From Roseiflexaceae bacterium (lineage in GTDB: Bacteria; Chloroflexota; Chloroflexia; Chloroflexales; Roseiflexaceae), in contig CANJHS010000023.1 of NCBI GenBank assembly GCA_947474225.1, positions 1-45,615 of the forward strand: DNA of 45,615 nt, given 5' to 3'. Below are positions 26,547 to 33,235 of this stretch, piece by piece. Both the position numbers and the translations under genes were made by a program. How positions within the stretch are numbered: position 1 is the first letter of the stretch; each line of letters starts with the position of its first letter. The notes below the pieces were generated by a model. That model saw nothing but the letters and a program-made list of their open reading frames with translations, did not search any database and was not told the DNA's origin.

Positions 26547-27494
26547 CTACCAGGTCAGCAATAATTTGAGGCACTGTGGGTCGAAAAGTGCGGTGGTGTA
26601 TGCCGTCGATAACTGATCAAGCGTGGCGCGATGCGTGATGAGGGTGCTGACATCCAAAATACCACTCTGCATCAAATCGCGACTGCGCTCTAAATCACCA
26701 GGTGCCCATTCCTTTGAGGTCAGCAAGCGCGCTTGCTTGAGAAACAACGGCATGTACGGTAGCTGAATGGCATCATAGTAGGCAAGCAGCACAATGGTCC
26801 CGTTCATCGATAGAGCACCGATTGCTGCCGCTGCAGCAGCCATGCTTCCGCTTGCTTCGATAATCACGTCACATCCACTCACGCCGTGTGCGGTAATGGG
26901 TTGCGATGCGACATCATACATTTCGTCCGCGACAGAATGTGCCAGCCGATGAGCACTTACATCGGTCACAATGACGATCGCACCACGAGCTTTCGCGATG
27001 CGTGCGGCCAGTTGACCCACCGGTCCTTGTCCGAGGATGAGGACTTTCTTGCCAGCAATATCTCCAGCCATGTCCACACCATGCAGTGCGGTGGCAGCAA
27101 GAGCCAAAAAGACGCCGTGCTCCGGGTCGAGCCCCGCGAGTGTCACCACCCGTTGGCCATCTGCATGCAATGTACTCGATTGCCCACCCCAGGCTGGGTT
27201 GACATCGACATAGCAGCGCGCTCCGCCGACGTAGACAATGCTATTGAGAAGCTCTGCTGGTGCCTGGCTGCCCACCGCAATGACACGGCCGACGGTTTCG
27301 TAGCCAGGGACGACAGGGAATTGTAGCATCGGATGCGGCATATGGCCGGCATAGAGCATCCGTTCGGTGCCTGCACTAATCGAGGTATACAGCGTTTGGA
27401 TGGTCACATCGGTATCGAGCGGAGCAGTCAGTGTGACATCTCGGACTTCAACCGTCTGTGCTGCAGGCATAACAATTGCGCGTGCGTGTGTCAC
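26547..27494 (-). CDS. bchC: Bacteriochlorophyllide a dehydrogenase (3-hydroxyethyl oxidation)
   Basis: 315 residues from a GTG at 27494 with AAGGAG 6 nt upstream; the longer frame runs antisense-free into bchF and is rejected. It is an MDR-fold dehydrogenase: SISAGTERMLYAG, PVVPGYETVGRVIAVG, the Rossmann motif VLILGQGPVGQLAARIAKARG, and VIIEASGSM. It oxidises the 3-hydroxyethyl group made by BchF to the 3-acetyl group of bacteriochlorophyll a. The usual catalytic zinc ligands of alcohol dehydrogenases are not all evident, as expected for BchC. Only 1 bp separates it from the bchF stop codon, so the two sequential enzymes are translationally coupled. Confidence 0.93.
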   Translation of the reverse strand: MTHARAIVMPAAQTVEVRDVTLTAPLDTDVTIQTLYTSISAGTERMLYAGHMPHPMLQFPVVPGYETVGRVIAVGSQAPAELLNSIVYVGGARCYVDVNPAWGGQSSTLHADGQRVVTLAGLDPEHGVFLALAATALHGVDMAGDIAGKKVLILGQGPVGQLAARIAKARGAIVIVTDVSAHRLAHSVADEMYDVASQPITAHGVSGCDVIIEASGSMAAAAAAIGALSMNGTIVLLAYYDAIQLPYMPLFLKQARLLTSKEWAPGDLERSRDLMQSGILDVSTLITHRATLDQLSTAYTTALFDPQCLKLLLTW

Positions 27495-27495
27495 T

Positions 27496-27960
27496 TCATA
27501 CTCCTTTCTGTGCCAACCGGCGTTGTCGCCCTGCGAGAATGCCACGGCGGATGAATTGGCCGCAATTAATGAGATAGGTTGCATATGCGAACAACATCGT
27601 TGCCATGACCGCATTGTCGTCCCAGCCAAGATATTTCACGATGAAGTACAGGTTATGCGTCACGATGGCTACTGCGTTACCGACATCCTCCCAAAAAAAT
27701 TCTTTGGCGAGAAAGTAGTGCCCGTAGATTTCTTTCTCCCAAATCATGCCCGTTATCGTGATGGCCCACAGCAGCGATATTTTGACAATAATCGTTGTCG
27801 TTGCATCCTGATAGCCGGTGTGGGTGCGCCAGGCAGAGTAGACGAAAATCACGCTGATGATAAAGGCAATGAATTGTGTCGGCGCAAGAACCGCCTGGAT
27901 TTTGGTCCAGATGCTACGATCACGTAATGCCAGTTGCTCAGCAGTGTATTCAATCGTCAT
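27496..27960 (-). CDS. bchF: 3-vinyl (bacterio)chlorophyllide hydratase
   Basis: 154 residues from MTIEYTAEQL (27960). A GTG at 27975 would add MPERD but has no ribosome site, and GGAA precedes the ATG. Typical BchF: DRSIWTKIQAVLAPTQFIAF, four TM helices, MIWEKEIYGHYFLAKEFFWED, and YATYLINCGQF near the end. It adds water across the 3-vinyl group in the membrane, giving the substrate for BchC, the next gene. The 95-bp gap to bchG holds a TATAAT and TGCA boxes, so this gene may also start its own transcript. Confidence 0.95.
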   Translation of the reverse strand: MTIEYTAEQLALRDRSIWTKIQAVLAPTQFIAFIISVIFVYSAWRTHTGYQDATTTIIVKISLLWAITITGMIWEKEIYGHYFLAKEFFWEDVGNAVAIVTHNLYFIVKYLGWDDNAVMATMLFAYATYLINCGQFIRRGILAGRQRRLAQKGV

Positions 27961-27992
27961 ATCGCGTTCCGGCACTAAGGAGGTATGGATTG

Positions 27993-28025
27993 ATTATAGG
28001 ACGCGCATATTGCATGTTTTGCACG
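27993..28025 (-). promoter_or_regulatory. Possible internal promoter and TGCA box before bchF
   Basis: On the minus strand TATAAT (complement of 27993-27998) lies 33 nt before the bchF ATG. Upstream of it are CGTGCAAA (complement of 28018-28025) and ATGCAA (complement of 28010-28015). CGTGCAAA also occurs in the putative operator between puf and the CarH-like gene (33065-33072). No -35 of good quality is seen. Weak evidence for a second, co-regulated start for bchF-C-X-Y-Z. Confidence 0.3.
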
Positions 28026-28055
28026 CAATAGGTACACAAAACCTTCACGTGTTGT

Positions 28056-28991
28056 CTAGGATCGAATGCCAATCGCAGATGCAATCATGGACCAGACAAA
28101 AATCATAACCCCGCTGGCATTGTAGAAAATAGCCCGCGCCCGAGGATCGCTCATGTGGAGAAATTTGCGCTGTGTCGGGATTTGCCCGAGCATCAGGACA
28201 AACATAATCCCTGCGGCAATGATATTCCCTGTCCCTAACATGTAGAGCGTCGCGCAAAAAAGCGCTGCATTTATCGTGATGACTGCGCTCATCGCCGCCC
28301 AGTCTGCGCCCATTTGCGCGGGAATCGATTTGATACCCATCAACCGGTCGCCTTCGATGCTTTTGAAATCATTGATGGTCATAATTCCATGCGCACCGAA
28401 AGAGTAAATTGCTGCGAGAACGATACTCCCAACCGCATTCGTTTGGCCAGGAACATAAAACGACATCATTCCGGCAATCCACGGCAAGCCTTCGTACGAG
28501 ACAGACACAAGCCCATTACCAATCCACCCGAGTCGCTTGGCCCTGAGTGGTTCGGCGCTATACGCAATCGCCAAGAAAATTCCTACCAACGTCAAATAGA
28601 CAACCGGCAATCCAAAGACAAACGAAAGCCCAACACTGATAACCGAAAGTACCGCAATGGTGATAAATACTTGACGAAATGTCACCGCGCCAGACGGAAT
28701 CGGGCGATTGGGCTCATTGATGGCATCGACTTCTCGATCGCAGTACTCGTTGATAACCTGCGACAGCCCACAGAGAATGGGACCTGCCAACAGACTCCCT
28801 AACGCAATGCGTGAAATATCGATGAAACCAAATGTCGTCGTACCCGAAGCGACCGTCCCACAGATAAATGCAATCGAAGGCGGAAACCAAGTGACGGGTT
28901 TCATCAATGCAATAGATTTACCCAATAGTTCTTTGAGGGGGTATTGCTTTGCGACAGTGGGTGGTACGTGGATACTCGGTTCGGCGGCCAT
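28056..28991 (-). CDS. bchG: Bacteriochlorophyll a synthase (prenyltransferase)
   Basis: 311 residues; ATG at 28991 with GAGGAG upstream. UbiA-superfamily membrane enzyme with seven to nine TM helices. The Mg-diphosphate binding motif NEYCDREVDAINEPNRPIPS is the ChlG/BchG hallmark, and the second motif is NDFKSIEGDRLMGIKSIPAQ. It attaches geranylgeranyl or phytyl to bacteriochlorophyllide a, the last step before insertion in LH and reaction centre. It follows pufC after 91 bp that contain a 15-bp hairpin, so it could be read at reduced level from the puf promoter. No reductase gene (bchP) for the tail is in the window. Confidence 0.97.
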   Translation of the reverse strand: MAAEPSIHVPPTVAKQYPLKELLGKSIALMKPVTWFPPSIAFICGTVASGTTTFGFIDISRIALGSLLAGPILCGLSQVINEYCDREVDAINEPNRPIPSGAVTFRQVFITIAVLSVISVGLSFVFGLPVVYLTLVGIFLAIAYSAEPLRAKRLGWIGNGLVSVSYEGLPWIAGMMSFYVPGQTNAVGSIVLAAIYSFGAHGIMTINDFKSIEGDRLMGIKSIPAQMGADWAAMSAVITINAALFCATLYMLGTGNIIAAGIMFVLMLGQIPTQRKFLHMSDPRARAIFYNASGVMIFVWSMIASAIGIRS

Positions 28992-29039
28992 AAAGGCTCC
29001 TCGTAGGTATGGGATGCAACCGCATCGCGGGGTGGGAGT

Positions 29040-29073
29040 ACGGTCGCCGTCTGCGCTAGCAGACGGCGACCGT
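29040..29073 (-). other. Intercistronic hairpin pufC-bchG
   Basis: ACGGTCGCCGTCTGC (29040-29054) and GCAGACGGCGACCGT (29059-29073) form a perfect 15-bp stem with a GCTA loop, 9 nt after the pufC stop codon. No U-tract follows on the minus strand, so it probably works as a 3' mRNA protector or partial terminator that lowers bchG expression relative to the structural genes. Confidence 0.75.
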
Positions 29074-29082
29074 CGGAGAGAA

Positions 29083-30045
29083 CTACGGGGTTGGTGCCTT
29101 CGATGATCGATTCAGCACGTCGGGGATCTGCCCCGGCTTTGCCGCACCTGGAGGGATGATTGCACCTTGGTGACACATCCAACAGGATGGGTCTTTGTTT
29201 GCCATGATGCTGCCGTAGTGTTCCTTCATGTATTTGGACATCTGCAACATCAGGATTGCATAGCTCTTCTGGTCGCGACCGCCCTGTTCGATTCCCGTTG
29301 CAGGGAAGTAGCGTGCATTATGACAGAAGGTGCACCCCTGACCGAGGCTGACGTTCATGTGATACATGACGTTCTGGTTGATCTCTGCTTCGTCGAGTGA
29401 CTTCGTTTTGTCACCGGTTATGACGACGCCGCCTGGGTAGTTGCGATCCAATGGCAACCGGAAGTCGTTTGGCAAAGAATTCTGGATAGCCCGTGGGTAC
29501 GTGCCTGCAGTCAATTGTGGCTGGCCGTTGTGACACGTCGCACAGGTAATTTCGTAGCCTATTTTCTGCCCTTCGAGGTGGAAGGGTAGCTTGTTGATGA
29601 ATTGACGATTGAGGTCACCACTCATCAGCAACATTGCGCGAGCTGTGACTTTCTTGGGATTGCTGTCGTCTGCAAAGTTTGCCACATTATGGCAGTAACT
29701 GCAGTCTACTTTCAATCCGCCAGAGACTTGCGCAACCATGTAGGCTGCGATTTGCTTTGTGCTCCAGCCCTTGAGTACGAGGGCGTTTTTGGGTTGTTCG
29801 TTGGCCTTGGTGTATGCCTGCATCGCAGCCAAGGACTCTGGCTTCAGATTCTTGGTGGCTGGATCATAATTGCTATAAACCGACGAAGGGGGGATAGGCG
29901 CTGCTGCCGCTGGCTGTACCAACGACCAGATCCACCAGAAGGCAATGATACTGGCAACCATGGTGAAGGCAGCGACACCGCCCGCAACTAGGTTGAATTT
30001 GTTATCCTCGCTCAATGGAGGGAAAGCGCTTCCATTCTGAGACAT
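29083..30045 (-). CDS. pufC: Reaction-centre tetrahaem cytochrome c subunit
   Basis: 320 residues; ATG at 30045 with GAGAGGAA upstream. An N-terminal TM anchor (about 18-42) is kept instead of the lipoprotein Cys found in purple-bacterial PufC, as expected for Chloroflexota. Four CxxCH haem sites are visible: CSYCH (115-119), CATCH (168-172), CTFCH (238-242) and CWMCH (288-292). Met ligands are likely in MLLMSGDLNRQF, MYHMNV and ILMLQMSKYM. It re-reduces the special pair from a periplasmic donor. It lies 68 bp after pufLM in the same operon. Confidence 0.97.
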   Translation of the reverse strand: MSQNGSAFPPLSEDNKFNLVAGGVAAFTMVASIIAFWWIWSLVQPAAAAPIPPSSVYSNYDPATKNLKPESLAAMQAYTKANEQPKNALVLKGWSTKQIAAYMVAQVSGGLKVDCSYCHNVANFADDSNPKKVTARAMLLMSGDLNRQFINKLPFHLEGQKIGYEITCATCHNGQPQLTAGTYPRAIQNSLPNDFRLPLDRNYPGGVVITGDKTKSLDEAEINQNVMYHMNVSLGQGCTFCHNARYFPATGIEQGGRDQKSYAILMLQMSKYMKEHYGSIMANKDPSCWMCHQGAIIPPGAAKPGQIPDVLNRSSKAPTP

Positions 30046-30113
30046 ATGCGTTCCTCTCTTGCAGGATCTTCTGCGGTTGCATAGCGCGCTCGCAGGCGAA
30101 CGCGCTCATTCCG

Positions 30114-32033
30114 TTACTTCGTGAAGATGTACTGCGACCAATCAACGGTAGACATAGGGGCGACGATGTGTGCCTTTTGTGCCCAGACGAACCAGTTGTC
30201 GACCAGCGTGCCGCTCATCAGGATACCGATTGCCCCGGTAAAACCACACAGCATCGCGAACCACCACGCCCACAAGTGAATGTTGTACGAGTTTGCGTTG
30301 AACCCCATCGTCCACCGCCAGAAGAGCTGTGCACGGTGTGTTCCCGAGCCTTCGATCAACATTTCGTCGATTTCTCGTTCTGCACCCCATTTCGATACCG
30401 CCAAAATGGTCGAGCCATGGATCGCAAGGACGAGGGTTGAGCCCAACAGGAAGAAAATCGAAATCATGTGGAATGGATCGTAGTAAATGTTGCCTACCTG
30501 AATATTGACGTAGTTGGTCCAGTCCAGCACCGCACGGAAGCCATGACCAGGTGCATCAGCCCAGAACCCACGCAACAGAGGACGGAACAGATAGATCGAG
30601 AAGAAGAGGAACAATGCTCCCCAAAACCCGACGGCGAGATGCGGTGCAAGGCCGGTCTTTCTGGCGCGTTCCCATAAGCGGGCTGCCCAGGCCAACACCG
30701 ATATGTACAGGAATAATGAGGCTACCAAGTAGTCGCCGCCGTCATACCATGGCACATTCCAGGACATACCGTATGAGGCTGCGGGAGGCATGACCGCAAG
30801 ATTCCAGAGTTCGCGTAGGAAGTTAATCGGTGCATTGCCGACTTCATGGAGCATACTCGTGAGAATAATCATGAAGGTAGCAAACATTGCAGCAGCTGCA
30901 ATCAGACCCCACGTACCCAGATAAATCGGAAGGACTTGGCCCATCCCAAAGATACGCTTCATCAATGGCACTTCGGTTGCATATCCGAGATTCCCTTCCA
31001 AGCCACGACCGGATTCCGCTTGGTCGAGATCAATGGCAGGCAGGTTTTTGTCGGCACGCTTCGAAAAGACCAGACCAGCGCCGATTAGGACTATGCCTGC
31101 ACCGGTGCCGCTCCAAATTGGCATGCGATCCCAGAATGACCAGAAGGCGTTCCAGTCTTGTACCAATGGGCCCGAAATGAAAATACAGACATTCGCAAAG
31201 AGCACGGATGCCGCACCAGCCCAGTACGCGAGACGGTGGATACCAATTTCACCGATGGAGTAGCCGACAATGTTACGCCAGTAGATGTCTACGTTCTTTT
31301 CGGTCACAGGACGGCGGGCAGCACTCAAAATCGCAGATCCGTGCATATGCAAAAAGAGCGTCGAGCCAAACAGCAACGACACGCCAATCGCGTGGAACGG
31401 ATTATAGAAGAAGTTGTAGTACTGATAGCCGATGTTTGCCAACCAGTCGAGGTGATGTGTAATACCGAGTGGGAATCCATTCCCCCAGGCACCCATGGCA
31501 ATCGGTCGCAGAATTTGCAGCGTTACCCACGAAGAAACAACCGCACCGAATGCGATTGGGATTTCGTAGCTCATACGTAATTTGCGACTGATATCGACTT
31601 GTCGGAGCATCCAGCTGACAAAAGAGACTGTTGCCCAGGCAACCGTCCACTGCCAAGCGAATCCGGGTTCACCCCATTGCACAATACGCAAGCCAGCACT
31701 AATTGGTGGTGGCTCGAGCGCGGTTGCGAGTGGGTTGAAGCTCGCCTCCAAGAAGAACACCTGGTAGAAGTATCCTAGTACGCCCATCAGGATACCGATG
31801 ATTGCGGTACCTCCAAATAAGCCAACATAAAATGGTCCAACCCAGAAGTCGAGTGGGTCACGCCCAAAAATCTTCTCGGCTAATGTTCCGCCTTGCACTT
31901 TGTAGTGCGCTTCCATTTCTTCGAACGTATACACGGCGGCGCGTGGGCCTGCGCCTGTCGTGCTCGCTGCAGCCATTGAAGCGCGATACTCACCATCGGG
32001 TTGCAACAGTGGCGTTTGTGGCGCATCAGACAT
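30114..32033 (-). CDS. pufLM: Fused type-II reaction-centre L and M subunits
   Basis: 639 residues from ATG 32033 (a GTG at 32042 would add three). One frame encodes L (to ~310) then M (from ~325), as in Roseiflexus, where fusion in the gene is known. L: an N-terminal extension, then HHLDW (accessory BChl His194), YNPFH (special pair His214), and Fe ligands His231 and His266. M: special pair His522 in YDPFH, Fe ligands His539, Glu554 and His586. Where other M subunits have the accessory-BChl His, this protein has Val502 (AVLDW), fitting the three-BPhe centres of this group. Between the halves is a 16-residue apolar run (308-323) followed by SKRADK. Confidence 0.97.
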   Translation of the reverse strand: MSDAPQTPLLQPDGEYRASMAAASTTGAGPRAAVYTFEEMEAHYKVQGGTLAEKIFGRDPLDFWVGPFYVGLFGGTAIIGILMGVLGYFYQVFFLEASFNPLATALEPPPISAGLRIVQWGEPGFAWQWTVAWATVSFVSWMLRQVDISRKLRMSYEIPIAFGAVVSSWVTLQILRPIAMGAWGNGFPLGITHHLDWLANIGYQYYNFFYNPFHAIGVSLLFGSTLFLHMHGSAILSAARRPVTEKNVDIYWRNIVGYSIGEIGIHRLAYWAGAASVLFANVCIFISGPLVQDWNAFWSFWDRMPIWSGTGAGIVLIGAGLVFSKRADKNLPAIDLDQAESGRGLEGNLGYATEVPLMKRIFGMGQVLPIYLGTWGLIAAAAMFATFMIILTSMLHEVGNAPINFLRELWNLAVMPPAASYGMSWNVPWYDGGDYLVASLFLYISVLAWAARLWERARKTGLAPHLAVGFWGALFLFFSIYLFRPLLRGFWADAPGHGFRAVLDWTNYVNIQVGNIYYDPFHMISIFFLLGSTLVLAIHGSTILAVSKWGAEREIDEMLIEGSGTHRAQLFWRWTMGFNANSYNIHLWAWWFAMLCGFTGAIGILMSGTLVDNWFVWAQKAHIVAPMSTVDWSQYIFTK

Positions 32034-32125
32034 CGCAGACACTCGCTTTCTAGCATGTGGTGAATCGCGTTGTAAGGAATGCCTGCGTTCTCACCACTGG
32101 CTACCAATAATAAAGGGGACGAAAT

Positions 32126-32158
32126 GCGCGGATCGAACGGGTGTCGCTCGACCCGCGC
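32126..32158 (-). other. Intercistronic hairpin pufA-pufLM
   Basis: GCGCGGATCGAACG (32126-32139) and CGCTCGACCCGCGC (32145-32158) give a 14-bp stem as minus-strand RNA (two G-U pairs) with a 5-nt loop, starting 30 nt after the pufA stop. No U-tract follows. In purple bacteria a hairpin at this same place protects the pufBA segment and raises LH over reaction centre; the same role is inferred here. Confidence 0.7.
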
Positions 32159-32188
32159 GGTCTCTCCACAGCGTGGAAGACGGTCGGA

Positions 32189-32326
32189 TTACTTTCCGAG
32201 TGCGCCGAACACCGAGCTGTAGTTTGCGGAGCTCAGAACCACGAAGTGGTTCAACAGAGCCATCACAATACCAAGAATGGTGACAAGAACGACTGCGGAA
32301 CGAAATTCAATAGGTCGGTTTGGCAT
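32189..32326 (-). CDS. pufA: Light-harvesting complex alpha subunit
   Basis: 45 residues, [10 protein letters not shown] to FGALGK. A single TM helix (about 10-33) contains His27 in [10 protein letters not shown], the axial ligand of a BChl a. The length and the short polar N-terminus fit Chloroflexota LH alpha chains. A ribosome site GAGGGA lies just upstream, and the gene starts 64 bp after pufB. It pairs with PufB to form the ring or belt around the reaction centre. Too short for usual gene finders, but the position between pufB and pufLM and the His motif make the call safe. Confidence 0.95.
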   Translation of the reverse strand: MPNRPIEFRSAVVLVTILGIVMALLNHFVVLSSANYSSVFGALGK

Positions 32327-32390
32327 ATGCTTCCCTCGTTTTCTGCACAGTGTCGATGAGGTACCTCATGAATCACTGGCGTGTAGTTGA

Positions 32391-32549
32391 CTAGAACCAG
32401 GGCTTCCAGGACCACACCAAAAGGTGTGCTACCGCAGCGATCGCCAAGAAACCGTACATGGACTTGACGACGATACCGTGTACCAGCCACTCTTCATTGG
32501 TGAACAGTGACTTCCATTGTGCTGGAACCAAATCGTTTTGATTTGCCAT
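32391..32549 (-). CDS. pufB: Light-harvesting complex beta subunit
   Basis: 52 residues from [10 protein letters not shown] (32549). An in-frame upstream start exists but AGGGAGG and spacing favour this one. The typical beta pattern is [14 protein letters not shown] with His24 at the membrane edge, then a TM helix with His42 in [14 protein letters not shown]; the Trp-rich end is a hallmark of beta chains. His42 is the BChl a ligand of the main dimer, and His24 could bind the second pigment pool, as in B800-containing complexes. First gene of the puf operon, ~100 nt downstream of a sigma70-like promoter. Confidence 0.96.
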   Translation of the reverse strand: MANQNDLVPAQWKSLFTNEEWLVHGIVVKSMYGFLAIAAVAHLLVWSWKPWF

Positions 32550-32659
32550 TGTTGTCACCCCCTCCCTTTGTGTTTTGTTGCGGGACTCCCGCGTGCGTTG
32601 TCCTGCACTCCCGAATCTACTCACAGTCGATGTCAAGAGTTATTTGCTGGACTTGCATG

Positions 32660-32689
32660 ATTATATGTTCGCCACTTTCGATGAGTCAA
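32660..32689 (-). promoter_or_regulatory. pufB: puf operon promoter
   Basis: On the minus strand TTGACT (complement of 32684-32689), an 18-nt spacer, and TATAAT (complement of 32660-32665). This predicts a start near 32653 and a leader of about 100 nt before pufB. It is the best sigma70-like match in the intergenic region. Confidence 0.7.
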
Positions 32690-32863
32690 CACGAAAAATC
32701 TACATATATGTTCTCATTTGGTTATACAAATGGTCTACACGGATGATTTTTCCTCATTTTTGTAGTGCAGTCTTCTTATTTTCTCTCGAGCAGAGAGGAG
32801 ACAACAAAAAATAATACGAAAATAGGATTTAACGCATCCTGTTCGTCTATGAGTATCGTCTCT

Positions 32864-32895
32864 GTACTACAACATAGTACCGATTCAGTACTACA
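32864..32895. promoter_or_regulatory. GTACTA box cluster (candidate operator)
   Basis: GTACTA (32864-32869) and TAGTAC (32875-32880) form a 6-5-6 inverted repeat. GTACTACA (32864-32871) recurs as a direct copy at 32888-32895. The cluster is about 180-200 bp upstream of the puf -35. CarH/LitR-type regulators bind short repeated boxes of this general kind; binding here is inference. Confidence 0.4.
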
Positions 32896-33054
32896 TTTTT
32901 CTCTGATTCTGAACTGTTTATATGAAACAGAAGCAATCATGAGCAAAAGCAGCTATTTCTCATCTAAATTTAATAAAGTAATTCTCAGAATCAATTAAAC
33001 CCGGAAATGTCCAAAAACACTATACAATTCGGGTCAAAAGTACATTATTTTGTT

Positions 33055-33082
33055 GTGCAAGGTCCGTGCAAAGTATTGCACG
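33055..33082. promoter_or_regulatory. GTGCAA/TTGCAC box cluster (candidate operator of the CarH-like regulator)
   Basis: GTGCAA at 33055-33060 and 33066-33071 are direct repeats exactly 11 bp apart. CGTGCAA (33065-33071) and TTGCACG (33076-33082) form a perfect 7-4-7 inverted repeat. An 11-bp period is what is known for CarH operators. It lies 54 bp upstream of the TTGACA that may serve the regulator gene. Confidence 0.45.
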
Positions 33083-33235
33083 AGGGGCATATTTGGGTGG
33101 TCATGGGTGTTACGCCATGCACGCTGATTGAGGTATTGACAGGTACATTAGGATATTGGTAGACAAACGCCATGCAAAAATTCGGCAACAGAAAAGACAT
33201 CTGATTATCCGGGCAATGCTGCAAGGAGGTTTCTG

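Larger units (their letters stand above)
32550..33235. other. AT-rich divergent control region between puf and the CarH-like gene
   Basis: 686 bp without a convincing gene, clearly more AT-rich than the flanks. It contains the puf promoter, a GTAC-box cluster, a TGCA-box cluster and an inverted pair GATTCTGA (32905-32912) / TCAGAATC (32985-32992). A TTGACA lies at 33136-33141, possibly the -35 of the regulator gene, though the matching -10 is poor. Short frames here have atypical composition and no ribosome sites and are treated as non-coding. Confidence 0.75.

Noticed and set aside
27976-28000. AAGGAGG followed by ATGG on the plus strand next to the bchF start
   Set aside because: It looks like a ribosome site but the frame behind it closes quickly and faces the bch operon.
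32765-32998. 77-codon plus-strand frame in the puf control region
   Set aside because: AT-rich, Ser/Ile/Asn-heavy, no ribosome site, and it overlaps the operator-like boxes.
33008-33026. Possible PpsR/CrtJ site (TGT-N12-ACA)
   Set aside because: The spacing is 13 nt, not 12, and no second copy with correct spacing was found near puf.
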